Shown: positions 1 to 13,400 of the stretch, piece by piece
Position numbering within the stretch: position 1 is the stretch's first letter
Layout: every line of letters starts with the position of its first letter
Assembly: GCA_009869945.1 (NCBI GenBank)
Contig: WIXG01000202.1
Coordinates: 62,001 to 126,000, forward strand
Origin: Mesaphorura yosii
Lineage: Eukaryota; Arthropoda; Collembola; Poduromorpha; Tullbergiidae
Direction: 5' to 3'
Length of the DNA stretch: 64,000 nt
The notes under the pieces: generated by a model
Database searches by the model: none
Told to the model about the DNA's origin: nothing
What the model saw: only the letters and a program-made list of their open reading frames with translations
Made by a program: the position numbers and the translations under genes

Positions 1-1793
1 CTTCTTAGTTTCAGTTTCAGTCTCAAGCTTTCACATTTTCGAATTTTACTAACAAAACTTCACTTTAACTATGCAACTTTACATATTCGATTAGCTAACG
101 CCTTAACGCTGTGTTGATTCGTTGATAACGTAGCGTATAGCGTTGGATCTTATCTTATCTTGGAAAGACTCCTGGAAGTAGGATTCCCAGTAGCGTAGCA
201 GAGTAGAAGAGTAGACGATCGTTGTTTCCGTTTCCGGTAGAATTTGAAGTAAATAGTAGTTTGGGTAGATTAGCATTTAGATTAAAGTAATTGCGATTAA
301 TTTGTAACGTAGATTCTTCGTAATTCGTGATTTGACTTCTTTTGATTTCCATTTTCCTCGTGATTATTTGACAAAGTGGAGAAAAATCACGCGAATCTTC
401 GAAAGAACCCAAAACGAAAACCGAGCCGAACCGTACTCGAATTCGTTATCAGCAGCAGCATTGTGTTGCCTTTGCGTCGTAGACTCTAATCTTGACAACT
501 ATTCAGACTTACAACTGTCACTAATATTACCAATTTCTCTGAGTAGCCGTAGGATTTCCGATTCTGCATGCTTTCACTTTCACTCACTTCTCAGCTTTCA
601 CTAATAAATTGCAATTCGCAATTTCACTTTTCACGCATTTTTCACGCTGCTTTTTCCTCTTATCAGTTGCGCAGGGCAATAAATCGCTCAGAGTGGCTTT
701 TTAACTCGATTACGCGTTTTTGCTCTTTCAAATCTGATCTTTGTCTTTGTCGTTGTCGCTTTTACTTCCCCAGCGCAGTGAAATTGCAATGCAATTAACA
801 CTGCTGACAACACAAGGCACTTGCACTCCATGCAAAAATCCTGCAATCTGCAAAAAGTAAAAGCACTCTGTACTTGCAAATTAAGTTACCAGCAGCACTT
901 AGCACTCAAAATTAGCACCGCACCGCCGAATCGAACGCAAATTCGCACAAATGCAAAGCACAAAAGTTTCTCCACTTTCCAAAATTCGCATTCGCACTTG
1001 TCGTTTTGCCAATTTTTGCAGTTTACGTTTTTAAACGTCGAGTTTCAGTTTTCTTATCAGTTGAGTAGTTGAAGTTGAGCATTAATTTATTTGGTAGATG
1101 TAATGTTGAGTACACTCGTTGATCCCCATGAACCTTTGACCCCCGCCAGCGCACAGCAAGCACAAAATTCAGCCATGCACTTTTCCACAAACGCACAGTT
1201 TTTTAATTTAATTTTCTTTTTCCCACCGTAAGAAAAAAAATGATCTAAATTCAAACTGCTCTCTTTCATGACGGATTTCCGCATTTGCGCCCGGCGTCCA
1301 CGTCAAAATCGTACTCGTACGCGTAATTCCTCGTGTAATTAAAATCTCCGATCGCAATCCTCATTCGTGTACTCGCAGCCCACAGTAAGTGAACGCATAA
1401 TGCGTAGCGTAATTCAGCGGTAAACTCGTAAAATTAAGCTAGTTAAGTGCCAGAAGCGTAATTAAGCCATTTAAGCATAAACGACGCTCAGAAACTCTTG
1501 CGTAGGCTCTTTACTGCGTATTCTTGTCGATCTGTGCCGTGCAGTGCCTTCTGTCGTTCTTCTTGTCTGACTATCGGAAAATAATTAAGTAGCGATTAGT
1601 TCACTAGTTAATTGGGACTAGTTGCTTGGCATTGGCTAGTGAGTAGATCCGGACGTGTGCTTCGCATTTGCGTAGCGTAATTGTGCCCTTGCAATCGCAA
1701 TTAACTGAATTAACGTGTGCCGCGTGCTTTGCGGGCCTAGCCACTCCGAACCGAGTTAGCTAACTGCCAATTTCTTACTCACGCGTGTTTCAG
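1..1793 (+). other. Intronic DNA upstream of the first visible Lar exon
   Basis: No exon with a usable reading frame is visible before the acceptor at 1792-1793. Lar proteins elsewhere carry a signal peptide, three Ig domains and further FN3 repeats before the first FN3 seen here, so this is most simply the 3' part of a Lar intron that begins outside the window. The sequence is AT-rich and reuses short words such as gcgtaatt, aattcgca and ttcactttc. The small open frames are AT-biased and show no recognisable protein similarity. I see no tRNA, no TE terminus and no clear promoter. Confidence 0.6.
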
Positions 1794-4700
1794 TCCCCGG
1801 AGAGCCGCAGAACGTGAATGCTCAGCCGGTCAACTCGACGACGATCTGCATCCGCTGGGAAACGCCGAACCAGAACGAGAAGCACGGCGTGATTCGAGGG
1901 TACCAACTCCACGTGCAGGAAGTGTCCGAGCTGACGGAGAATCTCCTCAACAACTTACCCATGCGCCATGATATTCTCGATGGGAATGCCCGCGAGTTCA
2001 ACGTCACCGACCTGCAGCCCGACACGGAGTACACCGTTCAGGTGGCAGCACTCACTCGCAAGGGCGATGGACTCCGTTCCAAGAAGGTCTCCGTCAAGAC
2101 GCCTGGCGGAGTTCCGAGTCGACCGGATCTGAAACTGAAAATTCACTCTTCCGAGGCCGGAATCACGATGGAGCTGGAGTGGACGCGCCCGCTGCAAACG
2201 TTTGGCGAGGTTCGAGGCTATCGGCTGAAGTACGGACCGAAAAATACGCCGCTGGAGGAAATTCTCATCGAAGGCTCGCAGATCAGCTCGCAAAAGATCC
2301 AGAAACTTGGTAAGGACGTTTTGCTTAGTTACGGAACTTCTACGCTAGAAATTTAAGCCCGGCCATTTCTTCTTTCAGATCGTGGCGTTGAGTATGAATT
2401 CAGAGTATCCGCGCGGAACCACATTGGCTACGGACAGGAAATTGTGCAATTCTATACAACCCCGGAAGGAGCGCCGACAGCTCCGCCAATGAACGTAAAC
2501 TATCGCTTCCAGACAACGGATGTCGTCGGCATCACATGGGACCCGCCACCACCTGAGAGCCGCAACGGGCAGATTCTAAAGTATCACGTGAGCTTCCAGC
2601 GACGGATGGGCGACGCCGTCGAGCGAAACGTGACCGTGCCGAAGGCCGTGTTTTGGAACCTGGAGGAGAACCAGGAGTATTTGGTCCAAGTCAGCGCGTC
2701 CACGAGCCAAGGGCGCGGCCCGGCGAGTGAAAAGTACATGATCAAGACCGAGAAGGAAATGACTCGCGCGCCGACGCACGTGCAGGCAATGGCCACGTCC
2801 GAGGCGACGGTCGAAGTCTGGTGGGAGGGCGTGCCTGGTCGAGGGCGGCTGAGCGGCTACCAAATCTTCTACACGACAACCGCTATCGAGGACCTGGACA
2901 CGTGGCAGAATACATCGGTGGGGATCACGACGTCGGCGGACCTGATCAATCTGGAGAAGCATTCCCAGTACACCGTCATCGTGGCGGCGCGGACCAAGAC
3001 GGGGTTGGGGAAGGTGTCCGAGAAGGTGATTGTCAAGCTGAAGCCTGAGGAGGTGCCCCTCCAGCTGACGGCGGAGGATCTGAGCACCCACAGCATGACG
3101 CTCAAGTGGGCGCGCCCGGTGCGGCTCAACCCGATCGAGTACCGCGTCTCCTACGACGCCGTGAAGGAGTTTAGCGACTCGGACGGAATGACACAAACGC
3201 AGTATTTCAAGCCTGTCGAGCGGAAAGTGAACCCAGACACGGAATTCCTGACCGTCGACGAACTCTCGCCCTTCACGACGTACAACGTCAACGTCACGAG
3301 CGTGCCCTCCGACCGTTCGTACCGCCCGCCAGCGAAAATCACCGTCACGACACACATGGCGGCTCCGCAACCGATGGTCAGGCCCGACGTGTGCTTCCAG
3401 TCGGGAAAAATGAACCTGTATCTGCCCAGGGCGTCGGAGGAGTACGGACCCATCTCGCATTATTATCTGGTCGTCGTTCCAGAGTCGAAGAAACTCGTCG
3501 GACGATTTCCAGATTACTTTATCATCGAGAACGTAAGATCACAACTTATAACCTACAATTGCATAACATCATCTTCTTGCCTGTTTGTATTTAATTACCA
3601 ATTCGTAATATTTTAGATGGCGGGCATTCCCGGCACGCCGACTCGCGTCGTGGCTTCGGGTGGGATGCAGTTCACTATCGACGAAGAAGAGGAAGACCTG
3701 CAGGACGGGCAATCGCCGCATCCGCACCCAGTCTTGCTGCCGTACATCGCTGCCCGGTTCCTGCCCCGCGCCATCCCACGGCAGTTCGCGCTCGGCGACG
3801 GGCTGAACCACAACGGATTTGACAATAAACCCTTGGAAAAGAACGTGCAGTACAGAATTTTTCTGCGGGCCGTCGTCGACACGCCACAGAAGCACCTGTA
3901 CACGTCGAGCCCCTTCTCGGACCCCATCTCGCTCAGCATGCCCGAGTCGAACTCCTGCGAGCCGCCGAGCCGACCTCCGAACGACCTCACCCACGGAATG
4001 CCGCCCGATGTCTCCTTCAGGCCCAATGACCCCGAGCCGGGCGTGCTCCTCGTCGTGGCGCCGGTCATCGCCCTTGTCTGCATGGCGTGTCTCTTCCTCC
4101 TCTGCTTCCTTTTCGTCCGACGTCGCCAGGTGATGCACAAGCACGTGGACCAGTCTGGTGTCCTCAAGCCACTGATGGCCGCGTCGGAAGGCCACGAGGG
4201 CATCATGCCGACGGGGTTCGTTACTTCCAGCTTCGGCATGCACGGAATGGGCCCCGACGGCATTTCCGGACTGCAAGACGGGCCGAGTGACCCCGTCGAG
4301 ATGCGGCGCCTCAACTACAAGTCCCCCGCCATGATGCTCCACCCGCCCATCCTTATCCCCGACCTCGCTGCCCACATCGAGCGCCTGAAAGCGAACGACA
4401 ACCACCTCTTTTCGCAGGAGTACGAAAGCATCGACCCCGGCCAGCAGTTTACGTGGGAAAGTTCAAATACGGAGATTAACAAACCAAAGAACAGATACGC
4501 CAATGTCGTCGGTAAGATACGAATTCACGGGTCAAAGTCAAAGCAACTGTCTAATACTCGCTTATTGCTTTTATGTACGATTTCAGCGTACGACCACTCA
4601 CGGGTCGTTCTGCAGCTGATTGACAACATCCCGGGCACGGATTACATCAACGCCAATTACTGTGATGGATATCGACGACAAAATGCGTACATCGCCACAC

Positions 4701-6532
4701 AGGTAATTAGCAAGTTTAAAGATTCCAGCCGGTTCGGCCAGGAAAACGAGACTCTTATGTCGTTAATGTATTTTGCTTCAGGGACCACTACCCGACACGT
4801 TCGTCGACTTTTGGCGGATGTGCTGGGAAGTCAACACGGCGACGATAGTGATGATGACTCGGCTGGAGGAGCGCACGCGCGTAAAGTGCGACCAGTACTG
4901 GCCGAGTCGCGGCTCGGAGAGCTATGGCGACATCACCGTCACGCTCCGGGAGGTGCAGGAGCTGTCGACGTACTGCATTCGGAGCTTCCTCGTCCGAAAG
5001 TCGGTGCCTGGAATGCAGCAGACACGGGAGATCAAACAGCTCCAGTTCACGGCGTGGCCCGACCACGGCACGCCAACGGTAGGTCTAAATTCACGATAAT
5101 TTGTCCCCCAAAATTATTGAATTCTTAATTCATTCTAATTCGATTTAATTGGCAGGTTCCTGCGCCTTTCCTGATGTTCCTACGGCGCGTGAAGGTCCTG
5201 AACCCGCCCGACTGTGGCCCGATGATTGTCCACTGCAGCGCTGGCGTGGGGCGAACGGGCTGCTTCATCGTCATCGACTCGATGCTGGAGCGCATGAAGT
5301 ACGACAACACCGTCGACATTTACGGGCACGTGACGTGTCTCCGGGCGCAGCGGAACTACATGGTCCAGACGGAGGACCAGTACATCTTCATCTACGACGC
5401 CATTCTGGAGGCCGTCATCTGCGGAAACACTGAAGTCCCCTCCGACAAGCTGCAGCCGCACATCGACATGCTCACGACGCTCCACCCCGGTGAGACGTAC
5501 AGTGGCCTCGACATCGAATTCAAGAAACTGTCCAACATGAAGATCGACCCGAACCGCTTCCTCTCCGCCAACCTGCCCTGCAACCAGCGGAAGAACCGCC
5601 TCGTGAACATTTTGCCCTTCGAGGCGACGCGTGTGTGTCTGGCGCCAATTCGTGGGGTCGACGGCTCGGACTACATCAACGCGTCGTTCATTGATGGCTA
5701 CAAGGACCGATGCACGTATATCGCCACGCAGGGACCGCTCCCGGAAACCGTCGACGATTTCTGGCGCATGCTGTGGGAACACAACTCGACGATCGTTGTG
5801 ATGCTCACAAAATTGCGGGAAATGGGAAAGGTAAGCTGGCATGGCGGAGTTGTCTCGATGCGACCGAGCTTTTGACCTTTGACCTTGACCTTGCAGGAAA
5901 AATGCTGCCTGTACTGGCCGAACGATCGCTCCCAACGCTATCAGTGCTTTGTCGTGGACCCCATCGCCGAGTACAACCTTCCTCAGTACACGCTCCGAGA
6001 ATTCAAGGTAAGAACTTCTCCAGCCGCCTCTGCCGCCAAAATGTAGTCAAATTTGCTAATTTTTTGCGCGCTATTTTGTCTTTGCACAGATCACCGACGC
6101 CCGCGACGGTCAATCGCGCACTATTCGCCAGTTTCAGTTTTCCGAGTGGCCCGAGCAGGGCGTGCCGAAGACGGCGGAGGGCTTCATCGACTTTATTGGT
6201 CAGGTGCACAAGACGAAGGAGCAGTTTGGGCAGGAAGGGCCCATCACGGTGCACTGCAGTGCCGGCGTGGGGCGGACGGGCGTGTTTATCGCGCTGAGCG
6301 TCGTGCTCGCGCGGATTCAGAGCGAGGATATTATAGACTTATTTCAGACAGTGAGAATTCTACGTACTCAACGACCTGCCATGGTGCAAACAGAGGTAAG
6401 AAATTACTCAGTGCCTTATTAGCTGTTCTTATGAGTCAATTAATGACTGGGCCGATTTCGTGATTCCAGGACCAGTACGAATTCTGCTATCGAGCAGCTC
6501 TCGAATATTTGGCCTACGACCAGTACACTTAA
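1794..6532 (+). CDS. Lar: Receptor-type tyrosine phosphatase Lar, 3' part (5' exons outside window)
   Basis: Transmembrane receptor phosphatase of the LAR/PTPRD/F/S group, which acts in axon guidance, synapse assembly and cell-matrix signalling. Exons: 1794-2309, 2379-3532, 3617-4511, 4587-4702, 4782-5078, 5156-5830, 5897-6007, 6090-6395, 6470-6532 (TAA), all GT-AG and phase-consistent, giving about 1376 residues. Order: roughly five FN3 repeats (1794-3370), a membrane-proximal FN3-like region with an acidic EEEED cluster near 3680, a membrane span (about 4045-4110), a juxtamembrane region, phosphatase D1 (4440-5400) and D2 (5500-6500). D1 has KNRY, WPDHGTP and [11 protein letters not shown] (Cys codon 5234-5236). 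D2 keeps [11 protein letters not shown] (Cys codon 6255-6257) but has WPEQGVP, so Glu replaces the general-acid Asp, as expected for a weak or inactive second domain. Similarity to insect Lar is near continuous across all exons. The protein is partial only because the window starts inside the gene. Confidence 0.96.
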
Positions 6533-7497
6533 ACGACCGCTGGTTTTAGCCCCAAATTATTCTACTTAATTAATTATGACGTTAATTAATTTGCAATTAA
6601 GATTTGTTGTGTCATGTGTGTCGTAACTCAAAACTTTCAGTGAGGGTGTTATCAGCTGCTGCTATCAAGGAAATGTACTTACGAGGTGTGAAAATATTTT
6701 CTATACAAAAGACTGAATTATATTTATCAATTCCGTAGATAATCGCGTAATTTAATTGTAATTAAGACGTGAATGACGACGATCGACGATCTCCGTGCAG
6801 CAGCTCCTTTGCAGTGCAGTTTGCAGCTTTTTTTTATTCAGGCAGGCAGCCAGTCCAGTCCATGAATTTTTTTACATTCATTGATTAATACATTAATAGA
6901 CAATAACTCTAATTCTATTCGCTAGTTTTCATTAGCTTATAATTTAAGTAATACTTTAAGTACATAACTCGTAATTCCCGCCATCGCCATAATACAAATC
7001 CAACTCAGGTACTTCGCATTTCTTCGTACGCGTACGTTTGGTTACCATTTTGCATTTGCATTCAGTTTTTTGTGATTTTTTACGCGCCAAGCCAGTTTCA
7101 CGGCAGGCAGTCATTATCTTAATCTTAGCTAATTAAGTCGAGAATTAGGATTTAGTCACGACAGGAGCTTACGTTACGATGTACGGTCGAGACATTGAAA
7201 CAAGGAAATATCAAGGAATGGAAGCAAAGCAAGAAAAGCACCCCAACATAATCAATCGTCAATCAGGCATCTCATCTCAGGCAGGCGGAAACACACGAAT
7301 TTGAATTTCTAATTTTGCAGTTTTGCTTCGCACAATTTAGCTTTTGAATTTAGCGGTAGTCCAGCGTAGCATACCATAGTAGAATAGCTAAATCTAGCGA
7401 ACAAGCGAACGTCGTTGTACAAAAACTCGAAACGTAGACCAGATTTGAAACGTCAAAAAATAAAAACTGAATCTTGACTAATTTCCTGGTTTACTGT
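6533..7497. other. Convergent 3' interval between Lar and the GPCR gene
   Basis: This AT-rich interval separates the stop codons of two tail-to-tail genes, and both 3' UTRs must lie here. A + strand AATAAA at 7459-7464 could end a roughly 930-nt Lar 3' UTR, which would bring it within about 35 bp of the GPCR stop codon. I see no coding frame, no RNA gene and no repeat terminus. Confidence 0.5.
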
Positions 7498-10440
7498 TCA
7501 CTGCTTGAGAGAAAGTGTCGTCGAAATTTTGCGCCGTCGGTCGTCTTCCGAGGCGCTCGCACTCGTCGTCGAAAGCAAATTCGACGATCGCGTGCCCTGT
7601 CGGGCCCCGCTCGCGCTCGTGTCGCCGATACCCATGCTCGACGTGGAGCCGTCCAGTCCAAACATTCGGCCCAGTCGGCCGCCTGCTCCTGCACGCAGGC
7701 GGTCGCGAAGCAGCCGCCAAATCTTGCGCTTAAAGTCGAAGGCGAAGAAGATAAAGGTGCCCTGAAGCCCGTTGATAATGACGAAGGGGTAGCGGAGCCA
7801 GTCGGTCTCGAGGAACTGCGAGGCAAAGCCGAGGATCCAGCCAAGGCCCATAATCAGCGCCATGTTGACATACAGCATCAGGCGCACCTTGTCGCGGTTT
7901 GTGGCGTGCGTCGGCGCAGACGCCTTCGACTTCCGGTCGACGCCGTTCGTGCCCATGGTCGTTGTTGTGACCGATGATCCGTCGACCGAGACCGAAACGG
8001 GCGTCTTTTTCGGCGCCTTGTTCTTGAAGACGCGGCTCGACTCCTTCTGCTGGGAGAAAATGGCGTTGGCGGTGCAGGAAAAGAGGACGATGTTGACGGC
8101 GACGACGAATGCGACGGGGACCGCGAAGAAGACGAAGAGCGAGACCCGTTGGGTGATCCAGCAGAGCCCGTTCTCGCCATAGGAGGGCCTGATGCTGGAC
8201 AGCAGGTCGTCTTCGTGGTCGCCCGCGCCTGCCCGTTCGGGCACGGCAAATTCCAATAGCACGGCCGTGAGGACAATGAGCCCCGGGGCGGTCCAGGCGT
8301 AGATGCTATATTTAATAAATTTCTGGCTGTCCGTGGAGTGGCTGCGACGGAGGAGCGAATTGCAGCTGAAGGTGCGCCACATGTCGAAACTCATGACGTT
8401 CATCCAGAAGAAGGCGGCGAGGCTGAAGTAGTGCATCGTCACGGCAGAGGTGGTGCAGAGCCCGGCCCATTTGCGGTGGGTGAAGAGGACGAGGAAGAGG
8501 AGCTGGAAGATGAACAGGCTCGCCGTGAGGCAGAGCAGGTTTCGCCCGGGAGGGTTGCGCAGTTTCGGGAGAAGGACGTACAACGCGATGTGGAACGCCG
8601 AGAAAATGACCGAGAGCCCGACGGAGATCAGGGAGACGTAATTCAGGGCGGGCGAGAACGTTAACTTGAAGGCGCGGTGGAGGTGTTTGGCGCAAACGGA
8701 AATGGTCGTCTCGTTCACGTACTCGTATTCGGACTCGAGCAGAATCTGCGTCCGTGTGGTGTTGTTCGCGTTGGCGTAGGCGCCGTCATTCGAATTTGAA
8801 TTTGAATCTGAGTCGTGGGGAAGAATCACGGAGATGGCGCCTGGTGGATCGTCCAGCAATCTGAACTCGTTTTCATGAAACAGAATTCTGTATTTTGTGC
8901 ATTCCGGGTCCTCGTCTTCCTTGTGTCCACCGCCACGCCCCTCGTCGTCTTCCGTCCGGTTTCGGGCCGCGCCCTCGTCACCATCTCCACCGCCTACGGA
9001 GCCGCCCGCAGTCATGTTGGGCCGCGGGCCGATGATTTCGATGAGCGGCGGCTTGCCCGAGCCCGCCCGCACACATTCGCCCCGCTGGAGGACGTAGCCC
9101 GACTTGCAGATCATTGGCCCACACTTCTGGCGGATGTAGTCCCAAATCTCGTCTTCGCCGCACAGCATCTCGTACCCCACGTATTTATTGCCGCCCAGCC
9201 CGAAATCGAAGAGGAAGTTGAGGCCGGCTCCCGGGAGGATGGCACCCGCTTCGCCTGGTCGCACTTTAAAGAAGGTCGTCGCGATGGTCGGCCGTCGGCA
9301 GGACAGCGGTAGGGGCGGCGGCGAAGACGTGGGCATGCCACTGGCGGGGTCTTCGGCGACCACGCCCATACCCTCTTTATCCTTGATTTTCTCATCCGCT
9401 GCCTCTTGACAGAGGGCACAATGTGGGTTTTTGTAGATTGTGCCTTTTACCCCATGCATGACGTACTGAGCGTACCTCGAACACATTTTCGCCAGCTTGC
9501 GGGCCTCCGCCGCCGCCAAGGGCTCGCTCGGTGTGGTCTCGGGGCAGGTCGCGATCGCCTTTTCTGAGCAGAACCGCACATTAGGAATCGTGTTTTGTAT
9601 TTCGAACTCGCGGAGTTCGGCGATTTTCAGGACGCACTTTGTTTCTTCGTCTTCGTCATCCGTCCGCCAAAGGCGCTCGCCTGGGATGTACCGCGCGGCC
9701 GCCATGAATTCGGCGCGCTCGGGCGGCGTGAATTCGACGTTGCAGGCAAGTTGTAGCGTCCACGGCACGATGTGTGAGTTTTTCTCATTGTGGCAGCGAG
9801 CGCAGTAAATGTTTTTGTACAGCGTGCCGCCACCGCCAATCTCGGAGCCTTCGGTGGCCGTCTTGTTGCTGTAGACCGGCAGATCGACGAGGTACGTGTG
9901 ATTCTGCGGGGGCACATTTCGTCCTTCGCACAGTCGCCTCGTGATTTCGTCGCGATTCGTCTCCGGACAGCCGCTGATCATCAGCGCGTAGGTCGTCTGC
10001 AAAGTGCATAAAACCGCGCCGAACCGTGCCATTAATTAAATTCGATTAAAGCAATAAATTTAATAGATTCATTGGAGTTTTCGGACAAGTCAGCTTACCG
10101 ACGTGTTTTGCGCCTCCAGCGCATGGCACCCCCACAGATTCTTGCCTTCGGGCAGCGTCCGGTTTTCGATGAGTGACCAGCAGCAGTCGCCGTAGCGGAG
10201 ACACTGTGGTAAGTCGCAGCGGCAGATTTCGGGCGACATCACGATGCTCTGGATCGTCGTCGCGTTCTCGGGGCAAACGTCGCGGAGCCCGCAGTCGTGG
10301 CGCTTGTCGGCGGCGGTCACTTCATTATTCCAAGGCGGAGGCGAAGGTCCGTTCTCACTAAAGGCCGCCTGATCTTGACATTCGACAATGACATTGACTG
10401 ATAAAAACAGCAATACTCCAAAAACTGCGTGAAGATTCAT
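7498..10440 (-). CDS. Methuselah-like class B GPCR with cysteine-rich somatomedin-B-like N-terminus
   Basis: Seven-transmembrane receptor of the secretin/adhesion superfamily, Methuselah-type branch; the ligand cannot be predicted. Two exons: 10440-10099 (ATG at 10440, signal peptide MNLHAVFGVLLFLSV) and 9996-7498, joined in phase 0 (GTAAGC donor, TTTGCAG acceptor), giving 946 residues. An open frame also runs upstream of 10440 but begins with TTG, and the signal peptide favours the ATG at 10440. The first exon has a somatomedin-B-like cluster (CRCDLPQC, GDCCW). The ectodomain then has two similar modules, LYKNIYCARC and IYKNPHCALC, followed by more cysteines and a long acidic Ser/Gly/Asn linker. 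Seven hydrophobic helices lie at about 8670-7720. Helix 3 precedes MNVMSFDMWRTF, a motif typical of Mth-like and adhesion receptors, and helix 6/7 includes LGWILGFASQF. There is no GAIN/GPS autocleavage site. The cytoplasmic tail is short and Ser-rich. Confidence 0.88.
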
Positions 10441-13400
10441 CTTGTAAGGGCACACGGATTCCCGCCTCTTTCTGAGAAAATTGTCACGGCGCGTCGAGGC
10501 TTTCAATTCAGCATCTCAAAATAGAATTTGCGGTAATTCAGCGTATCAGTGTTTATCAATAAACTTGTAGGGGTAGGAGTGATAATGATTGACTGATGAA
10601 AGACGGCCGCACGACTGGCTCGACGATTTGCTGATTGACGTTGACGAGGTAGCTGGCACGAGAGATGAGCATCACTTCTTTACAGGAAATCTCATCTGCA
10701 TTTTGGGTGCGTGCGGGCATCGTCAATATCACAAATCACGAAATCACAGGCAACATTCCGAGATTACGAAGGAACTGGAGATCGATTTGACCTTGAAACT
10801 GTAAGCAGCGCAGCTGAAAAGTGGATCACGTACACAAAGAAGGTGAAGATGAAATGAAGATGCTGGTTGCATTGCATCACAAACCAAAAACCGACCCAAA
10901 AAAGTCCACTTAAAATAGAAATCCTGTAAATATTTATGATATTTTTCTTCTTCACGGTTCACCCACTTAGCAAATTAGCGCTGTCCATTCTGAAGGAGAT
11001 CTTAACGTGCAGAGACTCAAACCGCGTCTGAAGGAACCAGAGAGAGCAATCTTCACACCGTCCGCAGCATCTCTTCTCTGCTCTGCGGGGTAGAGGTGAT
11101 ATAATAATATAAGTAATAATAAAAGTGTCATAATGTGCAATTATTGATAGCAGGAGTCAAATGTCAAAGCCCGAGATGAGCCAGCCAGCTTATCTTAATG
11201 GAAGCTCGTGGAGAGAATCTTCCTCAACTGCACGAGTTCAATTAAGCAGCAGGCACTTTACGACTTTACGATGACGATACCCGCATCGGAGTGAACTTGA
11301 GATGATAACAACAACGAGAATGGTACAGCACTGTAAGGGCAGAACGCAGCGGGGATCCCTAATAACGTAAACAACACCATTCATCTGTCTAATGGCAGAT
11401 AATTGATCCAGGAACGAAGTTTCCAGAAGTCACCACACTAAACACTGAATGAACAAACCGAATCGAATCTTCGACGTCACGTAATTCGAGAAGACTGAAA
11501 CGACTGAAACCCGAATCCTAGAATTGTACTTGACTTGCGATTTGCGACTTTCTAGCTGTGGCCGTCGACTCGACTGAGGCAGAGTTCTTGGAATTCTCGC
11601 ACTTTTATGATAATTTTTGTTAGAGTTTCGGTGATGCGATGCGATGGCAACTTGTGTGAGTCGTCCTGTCGTCCTTCGTGTTTAAGTTTACTTTATGCAA
11701 GATAATTTAAATACACAGATCACATTCACTTTGGGCTGCACACGCAATTCTTCGTTAAAGAGTTGCTGCTGTAGTTGAATGAATGAGATAACACAAATAA
11801 AGCGAAGCGTGCAGCCTTTAAGAGAGATGACGACGATGAGAAGAGCTCATTTCCTCTGATATTTCTGCCTGCGCCTGCCCCGCTACTGTTATGTTTAATT
11901 AAGTACGTCATCAGTCATTTAGCCTTTAGTGTGACGGGAATTTAGTGTTTTGCGTTTAGCACGCCAACCAAGCCGAAGCCACCAAAGGAGAATTTGCGTT
12001 GTGCCTGGCACGCCATGGGACACTATAATTAAATTAAGCACGACTGGGCAATCGAGCGGTAGGTAATTAATTATGTGGTTAGATCCGATTCATGGAAAGG
12101 AAGTCATGTCACTGCGCAAGCAAGCTGTCCAGCCTACATGCACACATGCATGAAACCAAATCTCTTAGCATGTCGGATCAAATTCAGACAAAGAGCAACG
12201 AGGACAAACACAATCCGAGTCCCCGAATTTATGATTTATGATCTGCCAACAATTCAATGCGCAAACTGAGGCTGACCTTTGTCCTTTGTCTGAAATTAAT
12301 CGTCGCTCACGTGCACACTCACACTGGAATCACGATGCGGCGGGTGTATTCGCATTCATTCGCGAAATTATTTTGGCATTACCCATTATAATGCAAGGAA
12401 ATGTGACACTCAAGTGACAAATGATCTCTCGGTTTTTCGCACATTCCAAACGTAAACGTGTACTCTGCCCCGCAGTCGCAGTGCACCCACGCATACGCAA
12501 GTGGGCATGACGACCGGCATCAGTAAAAATTAAAAAAGTACGGGTGCAGTGAGAATCGGTCATGAGTTCGAAATTTCGAATACACAAAGAGCGATAAGCC
12601 AATTACTTCGTATGCCCTTAAGTTCGAGCCAGCATGCAGCAGGTTTGAAGACAAAGTCATTTTATTTATAACATAACAATTAAATATATAGTCTGAGGTA
12701 ATGCGAGCCTACTTCGGCAATCGCAACAGAAATAATTACTGGCTGGGACTGGAAACAATTCTCTTGAAACAATTCTCTAGCAACAACTCGCAAACAACCC
12801 GAGATAACCGACGACCAGCGTTGTGGTCTGGATATCTGGGAGTCCAAAAGTCAACCCGAGCGATTTTGACCATTATTGAGAGTAGGTATAGTTTTGGCGC
12901 GAAGTAGCTTGGAGGAGTGGAGATTAAAGCGTTCGACGATGCTCTCGGACCTGTAAATAACTGGCTTGCGTATTTGGACGGAAGTTCTCAACTCGAATCG
13001 GCGGCGACCCGTCCGTCCAAAGCAAGACTTGGCTTGTGGTTGGCTGGCCTGGCCTGAACGAGACAAAGGAAGGTGAGCTCAAGGACGACGCGAGGACGTT
13101 TTGAATGAACTCGTTATCAGTTCGTGGATCCATTCCTTTCTTTTCTTGGCTAACTCGACTTGGCCGTGTGTGTTTCATTTCTCTCCCATCTCAAAGTTCT
13201 AACTTGAATAATAATTTTAGCATCCATTCATTTGTCGTCCGTTCTTTGTAGCGTGTAGTTGTCTCATAGTCAAGTAAACTAATTCTACTAATTTTATTGA
13301 CTTTGACCGTTACGGATTTTCGAACTTTGCTTCAGTCGATTAAAGTACTCCTGCATATTGTTGAGCTGATCAGTAGCTTCTTTTCGTAGTTTTTAAGATT

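Noticed and set aside
2576-3460. 294-codon minus-strand open frame opposite Lar FN3 exons
   Set aside because: It is the antisense of a strongly conserved Lar exon and is Arg/His/Val-rich, as GC-rich antisense frames usually are. It has no domain and starts inside the exon.
3569-4405. 278-codon minus-strand frame opposite the Lar membrane-span exon
   Set aside because: Antisense shadow of GC-rich coding DNA; the Lar frame carries the family similarity.
5500-6500. Loss of function in the Lar second phosphatase domain as a novelty
   Set aside because: The WPE replacement of WPD is usual for D2 domains in this family and the Cys is kept, so it is not a finding.
10441-10506. 22-residue extension of the GPCR start
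   Set aside because: Begins with TTG, is basic and would bury the signal peptide that starts at 10440.
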